A stretch of 64,000 bases of DNA from Euphorbia lathyris (taxonomy: Eukaryota > Streptophyta > Magnoliopsida > Malpighiales > Euphorbiaceae): positions 68,807,501 through 68,871,500 of the forward strand of contig NC_088918.1 in the NCBI RefSeq assembly GCF_963576675.1, in the 5' to 3' direction. Shown here piece after piece: positions 36,395 through 46,873 of this stretch (positions within the stretch are counted from its first letter, which is position 1; every line of letters begins with the position of its first letter). Below the pieces are notes generated by a model. The model was given only the letters and a program-made list of their open reading frames with translations. It was not told the DNA's origin and ran no database searches. The translations under genes and the position numbers were made by a program.

Positions 36395-36840
36395 GTTAAA
36401 GTGAACTGTGATGGTGACAACAAGAGTAACTGAGGCCTGTCTATTTTTGGAGGACTTATTTGAGATTTCAATGGTAATTGGTTGGATGGTTTATGTCTTA
36501 ATCTTGGGATATGCTCTTATACTCTTGCCAAAATTTGAGGTCTTTTCTTTGGACTCTACCTTGCTTGGGATAGATGATTCAATAAATTATTTTTGGAGCT
36601 TGACTTTCAAATTATCCTCAATTATATGTAAGGAAACATTGCTGCAGGCTAGCGAACTTCGTAGGGATGTATGACTTGGGCTTTTACGATTGTAAGATGC
36701 CCCTGTAGGCCTCAAGGATATTTTATTCGAAGATAAGTGTGAGACTTGTTTTCCTCGTATGGTTTTTAATTAGATTAATTTCTTTATTTTATGTCGTTTC
36801 TTCTAGTTGTTTTAACATCTCTTATAAAACGAAAAAAGTA
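36395..36840 (+). pseudogene. LINE RNase H 3' fragment
   Basis: Conceptual translation gives WVKVNCDGD, GGLI and DFNGNWLDGF words of a plant LINE RNase H, interrupted by stops. The tail (CCTGTAGGCCTCAAGGATAT) resembles that of the LINE at 15345-15872. It ends near an A-rich stretch at about 36830. Confidence 0.7.
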
Positions 36841-37674
36841 CAATCACTAAAACATGTTGGTATAATAAAAACAAATCCTTAATTATTATGACTATATTTT
36901 CTAGAAGTATAAAATCGATGGTGATACCATTTTTTAAGGGTCAATTACAAAACTGTTCCAATTTGGAGACTTATTTACATATTTAGACTCATTACAACAT
37001 CTTTTTTTTAAATCAAAATAGACACTTTTAAAGTTAACTTTTCCAAAATACTCTTAATATATATATTATCACTTAATATATTTTATGCCGAACATACTTT
37101 ACGTGTATTTTAAGTTAGTTTGATCCGGCCAATTTTTTAACCATTTTTTTTAATGATCACATCAATATAAATTTTAGTACAATATTAACATTTAACAAAA
37201 ATAATAGGGAAAGTTATATAGAAATTCATATTCTAAAAACTATTACAACTATATCAAGTCATAATTTTGGATTATATCAAACTAGTAAAATCATTACTTT
37301 TAATATATTTTAAGAATTAGAATTTATAAATTAGAAATCTAGAATATATTTTTTACAGTTTATAATTTATGAATTAGAGTCTAGATTTTTTAAATTATCA
37401 TATAAAATCATAATATATAGAGAATAATGACATATTAAAAATTAAGTTTGGTGTTATAATTTAGTTGTAATATTATACTTAATTATGATATTCATATATT
37501 TGACCCAAAATAACACCTAATTTTATTTTGGACCAAAAATAGATCCTTACAATTTCATGACCCATGTGAAGCTGTTGTTTAATGATCACGTGAATATAAA
37601 ATATAGTATAATCTTGATAAAAACAAAAGTATATATACATATAATAGAATGGTAACAGTAAGAAACACAGCAAT
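36841..37674. other. No supported feature
   Basis: Very AT-rich intergenic DNA. Confidence 0.5.
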
Positions 37675-37682
37675 AATAGAAC

Positions 37683-40224
37683 TAGGGCTGGGCGTGGATC
37701 CTGGAGATACTGGACCGGACCGAATATCCGAGGAAAAAATTCCGGAATTGGACCGGACCGTTGACTTTTTTTGAAGAACCGAACTGGATTGGACCGTTGA
37801 CTTTTTGTCAAAGAACTGGACCGAACTGGACCGAAATTTATCCAGAACCGGACCGATAACCGGATTGGATTGGATTGGATTGGACCGAACTGAAATAACC
37901 GAAAGTTTAACAATAATAAATTTATATTTCACACATTAACTTTATATAAAGAGAAATATTATATAGTATATAGTTATATATTTTGTAAGGTTTGGTAAAC
38001 TAATTACAATAATATAAATTTATAATTTATTAATAAGGTATAACATTATTATATAGTCATAATCCCGATTAATTCCCGTTTATAAAATGAAATAAAAAAT
38101 ATTTACCTAAAAAATGTAGACATGGAGAATCGAACACCTAACCAAATGGAACATTGTTAATCACCTTAACCATCCAAACCAATTCTACTAATTGTTAACC
38201 ATTTAATTAAGTAACAAATATTAGAAGTTTTAAATATTAAATTTTTTAAACATTTTACAAAATAGAATCTCGTGCTTCTTTTACCCATTCTCTCTGCTTC
38301 AAGGAGAACTATTACTAGGGATTGTTTTGCTTTGTTCAACAGAGAAAAAATGAAATTGAAAGCTTTAATCAATTCTCAATGTCAAAGAGTGTCATTCACT
38401 ACAGATACTTGGACAAGTATTCAAAATTTGTCATATATGTGTTTAACTGCTCACTTTGTTGATAGTGATTGGTGTGTACAAAAGAAAATTCTGAATTTTT
38501 GTGTGATAGAGAGTCATAAAGGGGTTCATCTTGCTAATTCTATTAGTTCTTGCATGGATGAGTGGGGGTTGACTAGGGTCATGTGCATTTGTTGACAATG
38601 CTTCAGCAAATGATGTAATGAAAATTCTCAGGTTCATCATATCCTACCTCTAGCTTTTATTTTCCTGAGGTAATGAAAATTCTCAAGAATATTACATTAT
38701 GTCAAAACAGTAAAAATCCTTCCTTAAAATACATGGGAACTCAAATGAGGAAAAAATTTGATAACTATTGGGGTTCTGTTGATACAATGAATGTTATGCT
38801 TTTTGACCTAAGGTATAAAATTAAGTACTTGATGGCTAAGTACACTGAATTTTACAGTGAGAACGATGCTAATGAGCTGGTGGCACAATTCACAAAGATT
38901 ATTATTGCATTGTTAGCTGGGTATATAGTGCAAAATGTGCAAGAAAATGTGAATCTTGGAGCACATTCTTCTAGTTTGGATGAAGAGGATGATGAGATTG
39001 ATGATTATTTTTTGAATATTGATAAAGATATATCAATTGAGGGAGAATGAGAAAGATATGTCAATGAGGCACCTGAAAAATATGTAATTGAGTTTGACAT
39101 TCTATTGTGGTGGAAGGTTAATGCTATGCGATATCCTGATTATCCAAAGTTGTAAAAAATGTTTTTGCAATTCAATGCTCAACTGTGGCTTCTAAATCTA
39201 CGTTTAGCACAAGTTGTAGAACTTTGAATTAATTTAGGAGTTCTTTAACTCCTGCTACATCTGCGGTTTTGATTTGTTGTCAAGATTTGTTGAAAACTTC
39301 AACTCAAGCTTTCAAGAATGAAGAAGAAGTTGAAGATCTTGAAGCTATTGTAGAAGGTAATATTTACTTAGCAATTATATTTCATAGTTTTATTTTAATT
39401 AAATGTTTATGAATACTAACTATATAAATGTTATTTAATTTGTAGAAATTAGTTCTGATCCTGAAATTGCATCATCTCTTTTATCCATATTTCAATTGGA
39501 TATCTAAGGTTTTTTTTTAACCGAATCAAATGCACTTTGGTAAGCATATTTTTTTCCTTTTACTTTTTGCTAGTGTGTTGATTAATTTTATTGAAGTGAA
39601 AGCTAATTAATTTAACATTTGTTGATTCACTAATATGGTAAATTTTATATGTTTAGGTTGATGTTTGACTTTTACTGTCTTTGCTTTGGCAAACAAGGAA
39701 CTTGTTGTGTTAAGAATATTCAATTACAAATTGGGATGATGATTATAGAGATTTTGCTAATGAAGTGTTGTCTTTTTTGAATTAAAGGTTGTTTGTTTTT
39801 ATGGATTTGTTATTTTGTAACTTTGATTTTGTGGGTTTTTTTAGCCTTGTTGTCTACCGTAACTTTTAATACTTTGATTTTGTGGGTTTTTTTTTGCCTT
39901 GTTGTCTACTGTAACCTTTAATGAATGTTGTTTACTTCCTAAAAAATATAATTTATTTTAAATTATGTAAGATAATAAAATTTTATATTTTATTATCTTG
40001 TAAATTAAATTTTTAATTTATTTTTTAGGACTTAAATTATTAGATATTTATCTGAATCACCGAAAAATTATATTGGATTGGACCGGAACCGAATCTCCGA
40101 ATCCCCAAACTGGACTGGACTGAAATTATGGGGCAATTCAATTCTGGAGATTTATTCTTTCAATCCATCCCTGGAGATTTCCTTTTATTAATACCCGACT
40201 TGGACCGAACTGTGCCCAGCCCTA
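37683..40224 (+). mobile_element. hAT transposon with decayed transposase
   Basis: 11-bp perfect terminal inverted repeats TAGGGCTGGGC and exact 8-bp duplications AATAGAAC (37675-37682, 40225-40232), both diagnostic of hAT. Subterminal GGACCGG-type words are frequent at both ends. Length 2,542 bp. The coding part is given separately. Confidence 0.95.
38240..39505 (+). pseudogene. hAT (zf-BED type) transposase remnant
   Basis: 38272-38595 encodes the RISC...FTTDTWTSIQNLSYMCLTAHF-like core of hAT transposases (start of the RNase H-like fold). 38673-39050 encodes the DLRYKIKYL...FY region. 39100-39480, with shifts, encodes the C-terminal dimerisation region (WWKVNAMRYP; STVAS...FRSSLTPAT; ICCQDLLK). 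The N-terminal BED finger is not visible and a stretch near 38600-38670 is lost. An intron-like gap (39358-39443) precedes the last piece. Not functional as read. Confidence 0.85.
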
Positions 40225-40277
40225 AATAGAACCATAGTAGCAGTAAAAATAATAAAAGTAGAAGAAAGCAGAGAAAG

Positions 40278-40350
40278 CGCCGTCTGTGGGAATCGAACCC
40301 ACGACCACATGGTTAAAAGCCATGCGCTCTACCAGCTGAGCTAAGACGGC
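40278..40350 (-). tRNA. tRNA-Lys (UUU), copy 2
   Basis: 73 nt, full cloverleaf, anticodon TTT. It differs from copy 1 at one base in the variable/T-arm region (CCACAT versus CTACAT on the plus strand). A TTTT run lies downstream on the minus strand. Confidence 0.97.
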
Positions 40351-40680
40351 TTGTGCTATAAAAAATTCACTATTCTACCTATGTCAATATTGTAATGAGT
40401 TTTCTTTAAATCCAGCCAACAGTCCAACCAAAACTAAATTGGTTCCCTTCGATTTAGATATTGTAATCCAAACATGTATCTGTCACTTTATCGTTTTCAT
40501 TAGGATTACCAAATATTAAGAAATTTAAGATAAAATTAAATGTAAAATATCTCTATTTTGAGATCTGAAAATTCTTATAATATTAATAATTATAAAATGA
40601 AAAGATAATGGTAAAATTGGTAATGAACAATAAATGTCAATTAAACTAAAAAAACACACAAAAAAAAAAAACATGCATAA
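40351..40680. other. No supported feature
   Basis: AT-rich spacer ending in the A-rich target of the LINE insertion at 40684. Confidence 0.5.
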
Positions 40681-40683
40681 AAT

Positions 40684-40842
40684 ATTTCAAAGTGTCTTAT
40701 GTTCCGCGTCTAGCGAATAGGGGTGCTCATGTCGTTGCACGTCATGCCCTTTCCAATACTAGCGAGTTTATTGCTTTTACTGCACCGCCTTGGTTGCAGG
40801 ACATTATTTGTTTCGATTCGATTAATTGATTACTTCATTCAA
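40684..40842 (+). mobile_element. Severely 5'-truncated LINE tail
   Basis: Encodes only the last ~40 residues of a LINE RNase H (RLANRGAHVVARHAL...) to a stop near 40827, then an A-rich end. AAAAAACATGCA occurs on both sides (about 40659 and 40844), fitting a target-site duplication. Confidence 0.72.
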
Positions 40843-41118
40843 AAAAACATGCAAAAAATAAAATTTGGATTTTTTAAATGACAGATAAAAAGAATTGAAG
40901 TAAATATTTAGATGGTGTTTGTTTCACGTTTTTGAAGTAGAGATTAATTTTTCACTTCAAATCATATAAAATATAATGTTTAGTTATATTTATACAAAAA
41001 TAGTATTTAATATTTTTATAGAAACATCTACATTTCAAAGCTTTTCAAACAATAATTATATTTAAAATATATTTAGTGTTTTACTAATGTTAATAATTAA
41101 GGTGTTGTTTGATAAAAA

Positions 41119-41222
41119 ATACGGGGTTGTGGTAGAGTGGTAAAGGCTCCTACTCCCTTAACCAAAAGTTCAGGGTTCGATTTTCGCCTTTGGGAATGAA
41201 AAGAATTGACGAACCAAAAAAA
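41119..41222 (+). mobile_element. tRNA-derived SINE with long target duplication
   Basis: About 100 bp with an A box (TGGTAGAGTGGTAAAGG), a B box (GGTTCGATTTT) and a 3' A-run. A 20-bp duplication AAGGTGTTGTTTGATAAAAA flanks it exactly (41099-41118, 41223-41242). Promoter boxes, small size and A-tail mark a SINE. The family is not recognised. Confidence 0.88.
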
Positions 41223-41242
41223 AAGGTGTTGTTTGATAAAAA

Positions 41243-42151
41243 TAAAAATAAATACTAAAAATATTAAATGATATAACTTTTAATAAATACTAAAAATAAG
41301 CACTGCATATAAAAATACTAGTTGATAATGTTTAATTTAAAATATTAAGTTAAATATTTTAACTTATTCAAACAAGTGATTTTTAACTTAATTGGCTAAT
41401 TTAAGTTGTGGAGAAATTACCATTGTCAAACAATTAAATAAATGTTCAATATTTTAATCTAAATAATTAAATGAAAGCTCTAAATCTATCATATATAAAT
41501 TAATCACATTTTTTTCTTCAAAAATGTCTAAAATGTTGATTGCATTACAATTTTTTTTACCGCAAGGATTTCATTGATCAAAGTGTGATTGTCCTCGGTA
41601 ATAAGAAGTTCCATTCGCATTCTGGTGTTTTACTCAAAACTTGTTTGAAAAGTTTAATATAACAAGCTTTAAGGTCTCGTTGAATTAGAATGGTAATGAA
41701 ATTTGGTTATAGATAAACCCAATAAGATTTTGTGGAAACTCTAGCAAGGTAGTTAGAATTCAATTATCCAAGGCCAAGGCCAGTATCGGGATGGATTGCT
41801 ATTCAATTATCTCTCTTGGCGGGCTTATATCCATAGGATTAAATGAGCTCCATACGGGTCCAGTAGTAATGTTAATCCAGTTCGATTAAATTTTTATTAA
41901 ATAATAGGAAATTTGATTTTGGTTAGAAAATGTAAGCAATTCATATCATTAAATCAAATCATTTCTTCTCAAAGAAATGTTAATCTCAAATCCAAAAAAA
42001 AAATACATGAACTGAAGAATTGGATTGGACAATTAGTAATTAAAAAGACTAGTAATATTAATAATTAACAAATCAAACATCCATACCTGTGGAGTACATT
42101 AATTGAAATTACATAAAGTAACGTTTAGACTCAAACTTAAAGGACTCAAAC
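41243..42151. other. No supported feature
   Basis: AT-rich intergenic DNA and the 3' flank of the LRAT gene; no domains seen. Confidence 0.5.
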
Positions 42152-43035
42152 TTAAAAAAAACCACCAAAAACAGAAACAGTAGTAGCAGATGCAGTTACA
42201 ACTTCATCAAAATTCCTACTAATTCCTGTCTTGCACAAAATTGCAAAATCCTCTGAGGTTTCACCATGTTGTCCGAACCCATTTTGAAGCAGATCATAAG
42301 CTATATAAACCACTTCATTACAAGGTTTAAAACTACCATTTGCGTATTCCTTCACATTCATTGGGCAACCTGCGATGAAACAACCAAGGCAACTTTTCAC
42401 TACCCCTCCATTTTTTACCTTCTTTGTGTACTCACATGTTTCACAACTAGCTTTTTCCGGCATTGTCGAGAGGAAGTTTTTCTCCTCCGGGCTGATGAAA
42501 TGGATGACGCTCTTCGTGCCTTTATTCTCACCCACATATATTCCTGTTATTAAGATTTAAAGGATTGTAATTTGTAAACAGGGCAGAAATTCCCTTCCAA
42601 TAACGTGAATCAGAAAAAAAACTAAATTCTCACAGAAGATTATGACCTTGTTTGACAATTAGCGTAAAATATTATTTGAAATCAAATAGTATTAATTAAA
42701 GGTAATAATGTCCATAAAAAGCGATGAAGCAATGAGCTAATTGAATTTTTGTAATCAATAAGCTTTTCTAAACATTTCTTCACTAAACACTACTATTAGA
42801 GGTTTGACTATTCAAAACCTTTAAAATATTTCAAATCCCTAATTTTAAAGTTCCTTACCAAAGATGACCATTCTTTATTGGGACGGATAATTCTACCCCA
42901 TTGACATGCTGATATTTAGGATTAAATAACAGAACAAAGGATGTACTGACCATGGTGAATGATTCTGGCAGATTCCCTGTAAACAATGATATGGTCACCA
43001 AATGCTAAGAGGTTGCTACCATTATTTTTGCACAT
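42152..43035 (-). CDS. LRAT/NC-domain protein, two exons, catalytic Cys replaced by Ser
   Basis: Exons on the minus strand: 43035-42951 and 42543-42152; the GT-AG intron joins in phase and gives 158 residues. Visible LRAT (NlpC/P60-like thiol acyltransferase/hydrolase fold) features: GDHI with first catalytic His15, an HHGIYVG motif with second His27/28, VIHF at 41-44, a CETC pair, SCLGCF at 79-84, LLQNGFG at 113-119, and SEDFAILCKTG. In the family the last motif begins Asn-Cys-Glu; here it is Thr124-Ser125-Glu126, so the nucleophile Cys is Ser. The protein is shorter than usual plant NC-domain proteins, apparently by loss around residues 88-104. The intron holds an old MITE relic. Plant members have no settled substrate. 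The start is the only Met placing the conserved exon 1 in frame. A truncated inverted paralogue lies at 61529-62206. Confidence 0.82.
42643..42870 (-). mobile_element. Decayed MITE of family A in the LRAT gene intron
   Basis: Starts GACCTTGTTTGACAATTAGC and ends CCTTACCAAAGATGACC, sharing ordered blocks (AATGTCCATAAAAAG, AATAAGCTTTTC, CTTCACTAAAC) with 10347-10693. Internally deleted. Confidence 0.68.
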
Positions 43036-43231
43036 TTTTTCTTCAATTCTCTACTTTTGTTTAACGATTTTTAGAGTTTCTGGTTTTCTTAATTAGTCTT
43101 TACATATATATATATACTAGTTCCAAAGTGGCTCCTGGAATTCTACATCAATATAGACTCTCAGATTTTCAATAAAAGACTCTTAGATTTTCGCCAAAAG
43201 ACTCCTAATATTCCTTCATAATTAAATTATA
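42951..43231 (-). repeat. Inverted duplicate of 61378-61622 (LRAT exon 1 and 5' flank)
   Basis: Exon 1 plus about 190 bp of upstream DNA match, in inverse orientation, the exon and flank of the second LRAT locus (shared TTCAATAAAAGACTCTTA, AATATTCCTTCATAAT and others). The match is interrupted on the outer side by the Helitron. Confidence 0.85.
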
Positions 43232-46200
43232 CTAGTCGAAAACCCGTGCGATGCACGGGGTATGAAACTTTTATATAATTTAGATAAATAAATAAATTGA
43301 CATATTTACTTTTAAATAATTTTATACCATGCTATAAAAAAAATTTATATTATGTATATTTAAAATTAATATATATTTTTTAATGATAATTCAAATTAAA
43401 TTAATTTTAAAAATATTTGACTACTTTTTTTTATAGAATTTTAACTAAAGATGAATGATTTATTTATTTTTACAAAATTCAATGATTTGTACTTTTTAGG
43501 AATTTTAATACATTTTCATATTCCAAATATTCTGTGAAACAATAATAATAAAATAGAAGATTAATTAAGAAATATAATAGAATATAATAAAAAAACCAAA
43601 AATTGAATTAAACTGTAATTAAAATTAAATATTATATTTACGATACAAAAGAATTACAATATAGGTTAAACAAAAATTGAATTAAACTACACTTAAAATT
43701 AAATATTATATCTACGATACAAAAGAATTACAATCTATGTTAAAATGGAAGCAACATCAATATATTATTCTATAAACTATTATAATCAATACTTTTCTAA
43801 TGTTGCATATGAAGAAACTTTATCAATTCAATATGTTACATATAAAAAAAAATAAAATTCGTAAGAATTAGTCACAAATTCATCTTGATGATAATTATTT
43901 TGGTTGATGGAATTTCATGATCACCAAGTATTCGAATTCAATTATTCATTCTGCATAGCCAAAAATATCTAATTGAATCAGTTTAAGATGATGATTTCTC
44001 CTATTTTCATCTCGAAAATATTCCATCAAGACATTCGATCAATTTGTTCTTCATTCTTTCACTATATAGAATATCAGTCATACTCGCAGATATCACTTAT
44101 TTGACTTCATTAATATTTTCTAATAATTATATGTTCTTGAATTTTGTAAGTAAGAAAAACAAACAAAAGAATTGAAAAAAAATGAAGGGACGAAAAAGAT
44201 AATTAGGAGAGAACCATCTTCCTCTCGGGTTTTTTTTTTAAATAAGAGAGAATGTCGAGACATAAACATATAAAAAGGAGAGTGAAAATATTTTTTGCCC
44301 ATTAATTAAACATTTTATTTTTTCTTAATGAAGTATTAAGTCCATAAATTAATTTTTAGTCAAATAGAATTAAATCGCAATTGTAACCACTCAGTACAAA
44401 AAAAAACGTTTTATAATTAAAATGTGAAATTAATTATATTAATTAGAATCATTATGCTCAACATTTGAGAATTTGAAGAGATTCAAATAATAATATTTTC
44501 TTAATTAATATTTTTCAATAATTTGTCCTATGATCATATTTCATTTTCATCTGTTAAAAACTCTTGAAATACTAACAATTTTGTATAAACCATAATATAA
44601 TAGTTAAAAATTATATAAGCCAATGTTGCAAAAGCAATTATCTCAATATCCATAATTAATGTATATTTTTAGGATTTTGAGCATCAAAATTTATTTTTAT
44701 TTACCTTGATTTTGAATTCGTATCTAGCATAATCCACATTCTTCAAGAATAAACATTTTATCAAGCGTATTAGACGCTTATAATCTCCTTGTCTAGAAAA
44801 TTGGAAAAAAATAACTTCTTGATAATAATAATAATAATAATAATATAACATAATTTATATTGAAATAAACTTCACTGTAAGTATAATATTCCAATATCTC
44901 TTTAATATTTTATTTAATATGTCTCAAACTTCAATGAACAACTATCGTGTGAAACTTTATATCTATTTGTACCAAAATGCATAAAAATAAAAAAATACAA
45001 TCCATATCAATTAGCTAAACTCAAACTAAAAAATGAGTGGATTTCAATATGTTCCGAATTAGAAAAATTAATCTAACTTCAATTAAAACTAAAAATTGAG
45101 TTCATAAAAAGCCGAAAATCTAAATTTTAGTTAGAGTTAACAATCAAAACGATAACACCTAGGAACATATACTAAAAAAGAATGCAAATATATAAAATCT
45201 TTATTTTAGTCATTTTGAAAAATAAATAAATAAAAAATAAAACATGGATAAGGTAGCGAGAGGTATGGAATTTGGATAACGACAGAAATGGAATTTCATC
45301 TCTAAAAGATGAAACTATAACAACAATTGTTTAATAAAAATAAAACAACAGCACAAGTGAGAAAACCAAAAATTGAGTTCATATAAAGCCGAAAATCTAA
45401 ATTTTAGTTAAAAGTTAGTAATCGAAACGATAACACCTAGCAACATATACTAAAAAAGAATACAAATTTACAAAATCTTTATTTTAGTCATTTTGAAAAA
45501 AAAAGACAAATAAAAAAGAAAACATGGATAAAGTAGTGAGAGGTATGGAACCTGAGTAACGACAGAAATGGAATTTCATCTCTGAAAAATGAAACTATAA
45601 CAACTATTGTTTAATAAAAAGAAAACAACAACACAATTGAGAACAAAAATAACTACAACATATGAAAAAAAATTGAATAATTACCTTGAGAAACATAAGA
45701 ATTTCTTGTAATTTTTGACACTTTTGTGTTTTCCGGTTTTAGTTGTTCATGCATCTTCTATTTCTGTCGGATTTCTTCAATTGAAGCTATCAGTTTGGAA
45801 AAAAAAACACAAATAAAAAAGAAAACATGGATAAGATAGCGAGAGGTATAGAACCTGGGTAACAACAGAAATGAATCTGAAAGATGAAACTATAACAACT
45901 ATTGTTTAATAAAAATAAAACAACAACATAATTGGGAACAAAATATCTACAACATATGAAAAAAATCGAATATTTACCTTCAGAAATATAATACTATCTA
46001 TCGTGACCAATGAATATAATGGTGGAATACTATCTATCATGCTTTATATAGAAGTTTATTTGTGACTTTTGGATTTCCTTTGCTTTGTGGTTTTTCATCT
46101 TCCCGTAACTCCTGCTTTCTTTTATTATTTTAATTAATAGGCTAGTAATTATTTAATATATTATAAATATAAATTTGTTATTTTTAATTAATTAAATATT

Positions 46201-46320
46201 TATTTTTAATTAATTAAATATTTTTAATCTAATTTTTTACTACATTGACAACTCATCAAAAAGACCTCTAAAACACTTCTTCTCATTTCTCTCTGCTTCC
46301 GTAATTATATATAGTATAGA
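43232..46320 (-). mobile_element. Non-autonomous Helitron
   Basis: On the minus strand the element starts TCTATACTAT (46320 downward) and ends with the hairpin CCCGTGC-ATC-GCACGGG, a short spacer and CTAG (43235-43232) followed by host T, as expected for a Helitron. There are no terminal inverted repeats with target duplication. The base before the 5' end is G rather than the usual A. The paralogous locus near 61370 reads straight through this point, an empty site. No Rep/helicase is visible. The interior contains a ~74-bp duplication (about 43598-43745) and a ~276-bp tandem repeat (45090-45650, partial third copy 45800-45965). Confidence 0.82.
44822..44845. repeat. (ATA)n microsatellite inside the Helitron
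   Basis: About eight ATA units. Confidence 0.9.
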
Positions 46321-46589
46321 CTTGTCGCATATTGTAATTAACAAAAAAAAAATCTAAATAATTTACTCTTAAAAGATAAATTAAAATAAGGTTCATACTC
46401 TTTTTTTCTTCCATGAATATAGACACGGATATATATGAGGTAAAAATACACTTATGATCTCTCAATTTTGCTTTACTTTTATTTTACTACTATAATGATA
46501 TTTTCATTGTTAATTAAGATAATTACTCTAATTGAAGGTAATTTTTCATTGTAGAGCTAATAGAAATTATATTTTAAATATATTTATTT

Positions 46590-46873
46590 TCATAAGATGG
46601 AAATCTATTGATTGAATTGAAAGAACTCTCAATTACATGAAAATGGAATTAAATCCAGAAAACAATGAAAGAGAATTGTAACAGAATTCTCAGTACAAGA
46701 AAAGGAAAACAGATGGCTATTTAATCATAACAGAAAAAGGGCATAATTGGAAAGTGTCTCAAAGATAAAGGGGTAATTTGGGAAACAGGGGTATTTTGGT
46801 AAACAGATGGAAAAGTCATGTTACCGTTGGAATTTCCCATTACCCAAAGAGCAGTGCTCTGTTACAGTTATGA
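46590..46873 (-). repeat. 3' LTR of the copia element
   Basis: 284 bp. It differs from the other LTR at a single position (T at about 46808 versus G at about 51659). The pol frame runs 34 bp into it, to the stop at 46840-46842. Confidence 0.95.

Noticed and set aside
43225..46320. Reading 43.2-46.3 kb as a DNA transposon with TATACTA/TAGTATA inverted ends
   Set aside because: The hairpin plus CTAG at one end, TCTATACTAT at the other and lack of target duplication fit a Helitron better.
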